A DNA stretch of 13,297 nt, taken from contig CAZOPW010000057.1 in the NCBI GenBank assembly GCA_964581795.1, positions 1-13,297 on the forward strand, written 5' to 3'. Within the stretch, counting starts at the first letter, position 1, and each line of letters starts with the position of its first letter. Positions 6,901 to 12,795 of the stretch are shown here, piece after piece. The position numbers and the translations under genes are program-made. Source of the stretch: EX4572-165 sp964581795 (GTDB taxonomy: Archaea > Thermoplasmatota > E2 > DHVEG-1). The notes below the pieces were generated by a model. It was not told the DNA's origin, ran no database searches, and saw only the letters and a program-made list of their open reading frames with translations.

Positions 6901-6912
6901 TTTATTAAATAT
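6901..6912 (-). promoter_or_regulatory. Candidate TATA box of the radical SAM gene
   Basis: On the minus strand this reads ATATTTAATAAA, centred about 36-38 nt before the ATG at 6870. It predicts a leader of about 10 nt. The 48-nt gap to the preceding gene leaves room for this independent promoter, so the radical SAM and RNase III genes may be transcribed separately from the pyr genes. Confidence 0.35.
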
Positions 6913-6918
6913 TATCTG

Positions 6919-7338
6919 TTATTCTCCAATGAGTTGAACGATGATTCGCCGATCTCTTGGACGAGTGTCAAAATCAATGAACACGACTTGTTGCCAGGTG
7001 CCATGAACTAATTTTTTTTGATGAAAAGGTATTGTAACACTTGGCCCCATGAGACTTGCTTTCACATGTGACCTGCCATTATCATCATGCCAGGTCTCAT
7101 GATGAGCATAATATTTATTTTTAGGAGCAATTTCATTCATTGTTTCTGGAAAATCTTGTTGTAAACCTGGTTCAAATTCTATTGTTGTAAGAGAACCTGT
7201 TGAACCTGGAACAAACACACAAACAATCCCATTAGTAAGATTTGACTCTTTTACTGTTTGTTGAATGTCTTCTGTGATATCTTTCATATCATTTTCGCCA
7301 TTAGTTGAAAAATGTAATTCTTTGTAATAGCAAGTCAT
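6919..7338 (-). CDS. YjbQ/UPF0047 family protein
   Basis: This small single-domain cytoplasmic protein belongs to the UPF0047 (YjbQ, COG0432) family. Members have been linked to a weak thiamine-phosphate synthase activity, but their main role is not settled. The family signature is complete: YYAHHETWHDDNGRSH, then KASLMGPSVTIPF, then HGTWQQVVFIDFD, and a final RPRDRRI strand. The conserved histidines and acidic residues that form the putative metal or active site are all present. Starting at ATG 7338 gives 139 aa, the usual family length. An in-frame TTG at 7362 would add eight residues, but it lies inside the likely promoter. GAGG at 7347-7350 could serve as a Shine-Dalgarno site if the transcript begins earlier. 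The gene follows pyrK by 47 nt. Nothing in the sequence links it to pyrimidine synthesis. Confidence 0.9.
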   Translation of the reverse strand: MTCYYKELHFSTNGENDMKDITEDIQQTVKESNLTNGIVCVFVPGSTGSLTTIEFEPGLQQDFPETMNEIAPKNKYYAHHETWHDDNGRSHVKASLMGPSVTIPFHQKKLVHGTWQQVVFIDFDTRPRDRRIIVQLIGE

Positions 7339-7360
7339 GTTTTTTTCCTCAATTATTTTC

Positions 7361-7370
7361 AATTATATCT
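7361..7370 (-). promoter_or_regulatory. Candidate TATA box of the UPF0047 gene
   Basis: AGATATAATT on the minus strand is centred about 28 nt before the ATG at 7338 and predicts a nearly leaderless mRNA. It would make this gene transcribable apart from pyrDK. It overlaps the alternative TTG start, which argues against that start. Confidence 0.4.
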
Positions 7371-7385
7371 ATGAATATCTTTTTT

Positions 7386-8174
7386 TTAAAATTTTACTTT
7401 TTTACCGCTTGCATCCCTAGTAAAGACTCCAAAATCATCAATGTGATGTAATTGTTCTTTGGAAAACACGGGCCCTTCAACACAAACTCTGAGTCCTTTT
7501 CCCACTACACACTGACCACAAAGACCAACACCACATTTCATGTATCTTTCTAAAGATGCTTCAAATATGATATCTTTATTTTCACATATTTGATATAATG
7601 ATTTCATCATAAGTTCAGGTCCACATGTGTAGATTGCATCAAAATCTTGGTCTTCAATTATCTCTTGGGCTTTTGTTGTTGCTAATCCTTTACTTCCATA
7701 ACTTCCATCATCAGTAGTGATATGAACTGTTGCCCCACTTTTTTGCAATCTTTTTCTAAAAAAGAGTTCATCTTTTGTTTTTGCACCAAGTATAATCGTT
7801 GCTCGTTTGTTATCTAATAAGACTTTTTCTACAGCCGGTGCCATCATTGCAGCACCTGTTCCACCTGCAACAAAAAGAGGGTGTTCTCCTTTTAATGAAA
7901 ATCCATTTCCATAAGGGCCACGAATTCCGATCAGTTCATCTGTTTTTTTATTATATAATTCTTTAGTTGCATCTCCGACTACTCGAAAAGTAATTCCTTT
8001 TACATCGTTTTTTATTATAGAAACGCTCATTGGTATTTCATCAATACCTGGAATCCAAATCATGTAAAATTGACCTGAATTAACAGGATCTGAATGATTA
8101 AAAAGAATTGTTTTCACATTCGTTGTTTCCACAGTCGTTTCAAGGATAGGGGAAGTAACTATTTTATTATTCAT
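7386..8174 (-). CDS. pyrK: Dihydroorotate dehydrogenase electron-transfer subunit
   Basis: PyrK carries FAD and a [2Fe-2S] cluster. It passes electrons from dihydroorotate oxidation on PyrD to NAD+ in UMP synthesis, in the cytoplasm. Residues 1-95 are the FAD-binding barrel, with PMSVSI at the flavin-contact position. Residues about 95-205 are the NAD-binding domain, with VAGGTGAA and later CGPELMMKSL. The cluster ligands are Cys214, Cys219, Cys222 and Cys231 in KCGVGLCGQC and GLRVCVEGP. The C-x4-C-x2-C-x8-C spacing has a shorter last gap than in bacterial PyrK, as in other archaeal versions I recall. At 262 aa it is full length. Its ATG overlaps the pyrD stop by 4 nt (ATGA), indicating translational coupling and equal supply of a heterotetramer. 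Confidence 0.94.
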   Translation of the reverse strand: MNNKIVTSPILETTVETTNVKTILFNHSDPVNSGQFYMIWIPGIDEIPMSVSIIKNDVKGITFRVVGDATKELYNKKTDELIGIRGPYGNGFSLKGEHPLFVAGGTGAAMMAPAVEKVLLDNKRATIILGAKTKDELFFRKRLQKSGATVHITTDDGSYGSKGLATTKAQEIIEDQDFDAIYTCGPELMMKSLYQICENKDIIFEASLERYMKCGVGLCGQCVVGKGLRVCVEGPVFSKEQLHHIDDFGVFTRDASGKKVKF

Positions 8175-9085
8175 TTATGGGCAACTCCGATTAATTCAGT
8201 AATTGAATAAAAATTATGTTCTTTCATCCACGTTCTCATTTCATCACATATTTGATAAAATATTTCAAAACCGTGACTGTATAACGCGGTCCCTATTTGA
8301 ACACTGGTCGCTCCAGCCATTATGTATTCGAGAGCATCAAAACCAGTTTTGATTCCTCCAACACCAATAATTGGAATTTCTAAGTTATCATATAATTGAT
8401 AAACTGATCGAATACCTATTGGTTTAATCGCTGGACCGCTGTATCCTCCAATAATATTTCCCAATACGGGTCGTTGAAGATTAAGATTAATGCTCATAGC
8501 GTTTAGTGTATTTATTGCAACAATAGCATGTGCTCCTGCTTTTTCTGCAGATTTTCCAATGCGGATAATATCGTTAACTTGTGCGGAGATTTTTACAAAC
8601 ACAGGAATTGAACAATTTTTTGTAACTGTTTTAGTTATTTCTGAAACTAGCTGGGGATCTTGGCCTATCTGAAGGCCGTAGCCTTTTGCATGAGGACAAC
8701 TGAGATTAAGTTCTAATCCTTGGACAAAAGGTTCCATTTTATTAGCGATTTTAATGAATTCTTCAGTAGTTGATCCAAATATACTTCCTATAACGATGCT
8801 ATTAGAAGATTTTAGTTCTTGTAATTCTTCCAAATATGCGTCTATCCCTGGGTTTGGAAGACCCATTGCATTTAAAATCCCGTGTTCAAGTTCAACAAAC
8901 GTTGGATTAGGATGTCCTTTTCTCGGTTTTAATCCAATGGATTTGGTGACTACGGCACCAGCTCCAGATGCCAACACTCGTTTCATACTTCCTGCATCTT
9001 CATCCATTATTCCAGAAGCTAGCATCGTTGGATTGGGAAGCTGAATGGAGTCTATCTTTGTTGAGAGATCAACCAGTTTAATCAC
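8171..9085 (-). CDS. pyrD: Dihydroorotate dehydrogenase, class 1B catalytic subunit
   Basis: This FMN enzyme oxidises dihydroorotate to orotate, the fourth step of de novo pyrimidine synthesis, paired with PyrK. Cys130 in ELNLSCPHAKGYG is the catalytic base, the Cys that marks class 1 enzymes; class 2 enzymes have Ser. Other family segments are TKSIGLKPRKGHPNP, NAMGLPNPG, the VKISAQV strand, AINTLNA, GGYSGPAIKPI and the phosphate-binding IIGVGGI and GATSVQIGTA. The length of 304 aa is typical. The start is a GTG at 9083-9085, supported by the TATA box about 30 nt upstream and by no nearer start. The adjacent, overlapping pyrK supports subclass 1B (NAD-linked) rather than the fumarate-linked 1A. 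A promoter-proximal inverted repeat may control the pair. Confidence 0.95.
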   Translation of the reverse strand: MIKLVDLSTKIDSIQLPNPTMLASGIMDEDAGSMKRVLASGAGAVVTKSIGLKPRKGHPNPTFVELEHGILNAMGLPNPGIDAYLEELQELKSSNSIVIGSIFGSTTEEFIKIANKMEPFVQGLELNLSCPHAKGYGLQIGQDPQLVSEITKTVTKNCSIPVFVKISAQVNDIIRIGKSAEKAGAHAIVAINTLNAMSINLNLQRPVLGNIIGGYSGPAIKPIGIRSVYQLYDNLEIPIIGVGGIKTGFDALEYIMAGATSVQIGTALYSHGFEIFYQICDEMRTWMKEHNFYSITELIGVAHK

Positions 9086-9092
9086 CTGGTAA

Positions 9093-9108
9093 AAAGGTAA
9101 TAACCTTT
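9093..9108. promoter_or_regulatory. Candidate operator at the pyrD start site
   Basis: AAAGGT-AATA-ACCTTT is a perfect 6-bp inverted repeat with a 4-nt spacer. It lies between the pyrD TATA box and its GTG, over the predicted transcription start. A protein bound here would block pyrD initiation. A third half-site, ACCTTT, recurs at 9127-9132, 24 nt from the one at 9103-9108. Confidence 0.35.
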
Positions 9109-9110
9109 CT

Positions 9111-9119
9111 TATTTAAAT
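9111..9119 (-). promoter_or_regulatory. TATA box of pyrD
   Basis: The minus strand reads ATTTAAATA, centred about 30 nt before the GTG start at 9085. It predicts an mRNA with essentially no leader. It drives at least pyrD and pyrK. Confidence 0.55.
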
Positions 9120-9125
9120 GCATTT

Positions 9126-9143
9126 AACCTTTTTAAAATGGTT
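9126..9143. repeat. Imperfect 18-bp inverted repeat between pyrD and nop5
   Basis: AACCTTTTT-AAAATGGTT pairs at 8 of 9 positions. It lies between the divergent TATA boxes of pyrD and nop5, so it could affect either gene. Part of the symmetry comes from its A/T core, so the match is less striking than its length suggests. Confidence 0.25.
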
Positions 9144-9155
9144 TTCACGAAATAC

Positions 9156-9164
9156 TTTTAAAAT
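9156..9164 (+). promoter_or_regulatory. TATA box of nop5
   Basis: TTTTAAAAT is centred near 9160, 25-26 nt before the ATG at 9185. This is the classic spacing for a leaderless archaeal mRNA. Confidence 0.55.
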
Positions 9165-9184
9165 GATTTTCTTTAAGATTCAAT

Positions 9185-10072
9185 ATGGCGAATTATTTAA
9201 TTACCAAATGGTTTGGTTGTTTCCTCATAAATGAAAGTAAACAGATTGTCAATCAACATCTGTTTTCAATGAATAATGATGATTTATTTGAAAATTTAGA
9301 AGCGATTCGCAATGGAAATGTGTTAGATATCGAAAAAAAAATTGCTGAAAACGAACAACCGTATGTTGCTGAGAAACGATTAAATCACCTAGGATTGTAT
9401 CAACCTGATAAAAAGGTTTTTAAAACTTTTAACTTAGATCCACAAGTTTTTGGTTTTTCATACGATCTTCTGCAAGAAATTCTCTGTTCGCTTACTGAAA
9501 AAGAAGTGTTTCATGCATTGAATCAAGCAGATTATCAAGTTATTCAACAAGTGAATGCATTAGATGAATTACAACACATTGATAACATGTTAAGTGAACG
9601 CATGATGGCATGGAATATTTACCCAGGACATGAGAAGTATCAAGATCCTGTCATTCATTTGAAAGATCACATTGAAAAAAACCAGTCTTTATTAAAAAAT
9701 CAAATAGAAACATCTGCAACAGATTTAGCACCAAACATTAGTGAATTGGTTGGTCCTATGATTGCTGCTCGATTATTAGCACATGCTGGTTCTCTAAGAA
9801 AACTTGCGATGCTTCCATCTTCATCGATTCAACTACTCGGTGCTGAAAAGGCATTATTTCGGTTTAAAAAACAAGGCGGAAAACCCCCGAAACATGGAGT
9901 CATCTTTCAGCATCCATTGATTAGTAAATCTCCGTATTCATTCCGGGGGAAACATGCACGATTACTTTCTGCTAAAATTTCTATTGCTGCGAAAGCAGAT
10001 ATGTTTACAAAACGATTCATCGCTCCAATGTTAAAAGAACAATTGTATGAGCAGGTGAAAAAGAATAGCTAA
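9185..10072 (+). CDS. nop5: Nop5/Nop56-family C/D-box sRNP core protein
   Basis: Nop5 bridges L7Ae-bound C/D-box guide RNA and fibrillarin, allowing 2'-O-methylation of rRNA and tRNA. Residues 1-115 are the fibrillarin-binding N-terminal domain. Residues about 120-185 are the coiled-coil region, including DELQHIDNMLSERMMAWNIYP. Residues about 186-290 are the Nop domain that grips the RNA-L7Ae complex: GPMIAARLLAHAGSLRKLA, then GAEKALFR at 219-226, PPKHGVIFQHP, and RGKHARLLSAKISIAAKAD. The protein has 295 aa. Longer archaeal Nop5 proteins (about 370-410 aa) have more coiled coil; here the segment between the two conserved ends is only about 40 residues. The Lys-rich tail is very short. In many archaea fibrillarin lies next to nop5, but here the next gene is trkH. 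ATG 9185 fits a TATA-directed leaderless transcript. Confidence 0.93.
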   Translation: MANYLITKWFGCFLINESKQIVNQHLFSMNNDDLFENLEAIRNGNVLDIEKKIAENEQPYVAEKRLNHLGLYQPDKKVFKTFNLDPQVFGFSYDLLQEILCSLTEKEVFHALNQADYQVIQQVNALDELQHIDNMLSERMMAWNIYPGHEKYQDPVIHLKDHIEKNQSLLKNQIETSATDLAPNISELVGPMIAARLLAHAGSLRKLAMLPSSSIQLLGAEKALFRFKKQGGKPPKHGVIFQHPLISKSPYSFRGKHARLLSAKISIAAKADMFTKRFIAPMLKEQLYEQVKKNS

Positions 10073-10146
10073 TGATTTTTGTGGGCAGAGTTAGGTTTCT
10101 TAGTTCATTTGAATATGTTATGAAATTATGGATTTCAATTTATTTG

Positions 10147-10155
10147 CTATAAGTA
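10147..10155 (+). promoter_or_regulatory. Candidate TATA box of trkH
   Basis: CTATAAGTA is centred at about 10151 and predicts transcription from about 10177. That gives a leader of about 36 nt with a purine-rich ribosome site, AAGGA at 10199-10203, 9 nt before the ATG. trkH is thus one of the few genes here that seems to have a leader. Confidence 0.4.
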
Positions 10156-10212
10156 TAAGTACTGTGAATAATATTTTACTCCGCATTTTGGTGAAAGGAA
10201 GGATGAGTTACC

Positions 10213-11730
10213 ATGAGTGATCTTCGAACTGTATTACGAGATATGGGTGCCGTATGCATCATGATCGGTGTAGTCTCATTAATCACCGTGTTGGTACCAG
10301 TTTATTTCGGAGAAGTCCCTGGTTCAGCCATTGATGGAGTAACTCCTTTACTTATTACTTCTGCTGTGTTTTTTTTATTTGGAATTCCTTTTTATTTATT
10401 GTTTAAAAACGCAGATCCTGCTAATTTTAAAAGTGCTATGGTAACCGCTGCTCTAGGATGGTTAACAATTTCTATCGTTGGTAGTCTTCCATTTTTACTT
10501 ATCCCGTATGATACGGTTACTCTTGCAATGATGGATTCTTTGTCAGCGTTTTTCGAATCTATGTCCGGATGGACGGGTACAGGACTAACGATGATTGATA
10601 ATGAAGCATTACTCCCATTTACGTTACAGTTTTGGAGAACATTTATTCAATGGATAGGTGGCGTAGGAGTAATCGTGTTAACTTTGAGTATTCTTGCTCG
10701 TCCAGGTACTGGTTCCTACGTATTATATAAAGGAGAAGCTCGTGATCAAAAGACACATCCATCCATTGTTTCTACTGTTCGAACGATTTGGTGGATTTTT
10801 TTATTATATACGGTGATTGGAATTGTGGCTTTAACCGTAGTTGGTTTTATAGTTGAAGGAAATGGAATGGATCCATGGCAAGCGTTAAACCATGGGATGA
10901 CGGGTCTTGCAACTGGAGGGTTCTCTGTCACTGATGATAGTATTGCTTCATTTGATGCAATAAGTCAATTCGTCGTGGTCATTTTAATGGTTCTAGGTAG
11001 TGTTGCATTTGCTGCTCATTATGATTTATTAAATGGTCGATTAAAACGATTTTTTCATGATCCACAATTAAGAAGCATGTTATTGTTATTTGCTGTTGGA
11101 ATTGTTATTTTAATGATTTTAAATGTCCAAGAAGTAATTACTCTATCAACTCTTGCTGAAGCATTTGGGCCTGCTGCGTTTCAGTTTATTTCAGCTTTAA
11201 CATGTACAGGTTTTGCTTCTGTTGAAACGCTTACGACCTGGTCAGAATCATCTCTTTTATTGTTATCGTTTGCTATGGTTATTGGTGGTGCAGCGGGTTC
11301 TACCGCTGGAGGAATTAAATTATTTCGAGCAATTTTATTATATAAAGGAGTAGGATGGAGGATTAAACAAGCAATTTCCACACCTAGAAGAGTGTTTGTT
11401 CATAAACTTGGTGAAAAACCGTTATCAAAGGAAAACGCAATGGATTTAATTAATGAAGCAGCTATTATTTCGTTTATTTGGATTATTATTTTATCTGTTT
11501 CTGTAATAATTCTTTCATCTATCTACAGTGATTATTCTCTAGGAAAAGTGGTTTTTGAAGTATGTTCAGCTCAGGGTAATGTTGGGTTAACCGCCGGTAT
11601 TACATCAATGTCAATGGATACGTTAGCTAAATCTATGTTAATTATTAATATGTGGGTTGGGCGATTAGAAATTATTCCGATTATTGTATTAATCAGATCC
11701 TTATTTGGCATTCGAAGAAACCTTATTTAA
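10213..11730 (+). CDS. trkH: TrkH/KtrB-type potassium uptake membrane protein
   Basis: This is the ion-conducting subunit of a Trk/Ktr potassium transporter in the cytoplasmic membrane. The protein has 505 aa, normal for TrkH. Its four repeated membrane-pore-membrane units can be followed by their selectivity-filter glycines: TGTGLT (121-126), ATGGFS (233-238), TCTGFAS (330-336) and GNVGLT (455-460). The GGAAGSTAGGIK segment (358-369) is the conserved gating loop in the third unit. Extra N-terminal membrane helices (about 12-30 and 44-64) favour TrkH over the shorter KtrB. MWVGRLEIIPI near the end matches the family's last helix. Transport needs a cytoplasmic RCK subunit (TrkA/KtrA), and none lies in this window. 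The start is supported by AAGGA at 10199-10203. A six-codon frame (10203-10220) overlaps the start out of frame and is probably chance. Confidence 0.93.
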   Translation: MSDLRTVLRDMGAVCIMIGVVSLITVLVPVYFGEVPGSAIDGVTPLLITSAVFFLFGIPFYLLFKNADPANFKSAMVTAALGWLTISIVGSLPFLLIPYDTVTLAMMDSLSAFFESMSGWTGTGLTMIDNEALLPFTLQFWRTFIQWIGGVGVIVLTLSILARPGTGSYVLYKGEARDQKTHPSIVSTVRTIWWIFLLYTVIGIVALTVVGFIVEGNGMDPWQALNHGMTGLATGGFSVTDDSIASFDAISQFVVVILMVLGSVAFAAHYDLLNGRLKRFFHDPQLRSMLLLFAVGIVILMILNVQEVITLSTLAEAFGPAAFQFISALTCTGFASVETLTTWSESSLLLLSFAMVIGGAAGSTAGGIKLFRAILLYKGVGWRIKQAISTPRRVFVHKLGEKPLSKENAMDLINEAAIISFIWIIILSVSVIILSSIYSDYSLGKVVFEVCSAQGNVGLTAGITSMSMDTLAKSMLIINMWVGRLEIIPIIVLIRSLFGIRRNLI

Positions 11731-11741
11731 AAAAAATTTTT
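11729..11741. terminator. A/T tracts between convergent genes
   Basis: An A-run followed by a T-run lies between the trkH stop and the end of the minus-strand coiled-coil gene. Each strand's RNA would have a short U-tract here, so the site could stop transcription from both sides. Confidence 0.4.
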
Positions 11742-11988
11742 ATTCTGTAGATTCCTCTTTGATCAACACGAATTGTTTATCTTGATATTTTTTTATGTAC
11801 TTTTCAAGTTGTCTGATTGCGGTGAGAAGTTTATAGATTTCTTCATCTTCTGGATCAGATGGCACACTTGATTGAGGATGTTCTTCTTTTCGTTTATGAA
11901 ATTCCGTTTGTTGATACTCTTCATTAAGAATGTTTCTTGCATCTTTAAGGATTTTGATCCTATCAGTAAGTTCTTGAAGATCTGGCAT
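11740..11988 (-). CDS. Hypothetical charged helical protein (82 aa)
   Basis: I do not recognise this small protein. It is almost all charged helix. Residues 1-35 (MPDLQELTDRIKILKDA onward) and about 55-75 (EEIYKLLTAIRQLEKYI) look like two coiled-coil helices. They are joined by a polar link rich in Pro, Ser and Asp (HPQSSVPSDPEDEE). There is no signal peptide or cysteine in this version. Three starts are possible: ATG 11988, ATG 12006 and GTG 12063. I choose 11988 for two reasons. A TATATAA-type box at 12014-12023 places the transcription start near 11993. In addition, the upstream codons include ATA, CCC and CTA, which are scarce in neighbouring genes. The 12063 start would add a HHCLCH segment. 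A helical hairpin suggests a protein-protein role, but that is inference. Confidence 0.6.
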   Translation of the reverse strand: MPDLQELTDRIKILKDARNILNEEYQQTEFHKRKEEHPQSSVPSDPEDEEIYKLLTAIRQLEKYIKKYQDKQFVLIKEESTE

Positions 11989-12013
11989 AAACCATGTTTC
12001 CTCCATCTCAACG

Positions 12014-12023
12014 GGTATATAAT
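12014..12023 (-). promoter_or_regulatory. Candidate TATA box of the helical-protein gene
   Basis: The minus strand reads ATTATATACC, centred about 31 nt before the ATG at 11988. It is one of the better TATA matches in the window and lies inside the longer alternative reading frame, favouring the shorter protein. Confidence 0.4.
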
Positions 12024-12144
12024 GACATAGACAATGGTGTTCAAATAGTTTTGTTTTTCTCACTGCATTCTACTTTACCATATTTTTGTTTTAAAAAGGA
12101 ATACACATTTAAGCAGTTAAAAGGATTCATTTTGTGTGGTGTGA

Positions 12145-12741
12145 ATGGATAAAACTAAGAGATATGAACAGTTGAGTACTGAGATAATACAATGTACTCA
12201 ATGTGATTTATACAAAACAAGAACTCATGCTGTTGTTGGAGAAGGAAGTCTTGAAGCTGATCTTTTTTTTATTGGTGAAGCACCAGGTCTCAATGAAGAT
12301 AAACAAGGTAAACCTTTTGTTGGAAGAGCAGGAGTAATCTTAGATGAACTCCTTGCCTCAATTAATTTAAACCGTGATGATATTTATATTGCAAATATTT
12401 TAAAATGTAGGCCGCCAAACAATAGAAATCCAAAACAAAATGAAATTCAAACTTGTACGCCCTATTTAGAACGTCAATTAGATTTGATTAACCCGGAAGT
12501 TATTATTCCAATGGGATCATTTTCAACTGAATATATTTTTCATAAATTTGATATCCCCTTTACTAAAATAAGTAAACTTCATGGGAAAGTAGTGACAAAA
12601 AATACATTGTATGAAACAATTCATATTCTTCCCTTGTATCATCCTGCAGTTGCAACGTATAATCCTAATAAAAAAATGGTATTATTAGAAGACATTAAAC
12701 AAGTGAAACCATTTATTATGTCGCATTCATTATCACATTAA
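12145..12741 (+). CDS. udg: Uracil-DNA glycosylase, family 4 (Fe-S)
   Basis: The enzyme removes uracil, formed by cytosine deamination, from DNA and so starts base excision repair. Four cysteines bind a [4Fe-4S] cluster: Cys17 and Cys20 (CTQC), Cys88 in ILKCRPPNNRNP, and Cys104 in TCTPYL. The active-site motif 1 is GEAPGLNED (44-52), with Glu45 characteristic of family 4. KPFVGRAG (56-63) follows it, and motif 2 is YHPA with His166. The spacing of ligands and motifs matches thermophile-type UdgA proteins. At 198 aa it is full length. ATG 12145 begins directly before the first conserved helix. A weak TATA-like sequence lies at about 12106-12124. The next gene starts 54 nt downstream with its own TATA box, so no operon is needed. 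Confidence 0.94.
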   Translation: MDKTKRYEQLSTEIIQCTQCDLYKTRTHAVVGEGSLEADLFFIGEAPGLNEDKQGKPFVGRAGVILDELLASINLNRDDIYIANILKCRPPNNRNPKQNEIQTCTPYLERQLDLINPEVIIPMGSFSTEYIFHKFDIPFTKISKLHGKVVTKNTLYETIHILPLYHPAVATYNPNKKMVLLEDIKQVKPFIMSHSLSH

Positions 12742-12763
12742 TACCTTATCACTTATCTTTTAT

Positions 12764-12772
12764 TTTAATATA
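12764..12772 (+). promoter_or_regulatory. TATA box of the aminotransferase gene
   Basis: TTAATATAG is centred at about 12768, 27-28 nt before the ATG at 12796. It predicts a leaderless mRNA and an independent transcription unit after udg. Confidence 0.5.
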
Positions 12773-12795
12773 GTAAGATATCATGGTGTAGCAAC

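Noticed and set aside
7339..7362. TTG start adding eight residues to the UPF0047 protein
   Set aside because: The family starts near the ATG at 7338, and the TTG overlaps the predicted TATA region.
8490..9044. Plus-strand open frames antisense to pyrD
   Set aside because: These are shadows of a highly conserved gene; their content mirrors pyrD codons and no family is recognisable.
10203..10220. Six-codon frame (ATG to TGA) overlapping the trkH start
   Set aside because: It could be a regulatory upstream ORF, but its ATG is part of the purine-rich ribosome site and such a short frame is expected by chance.
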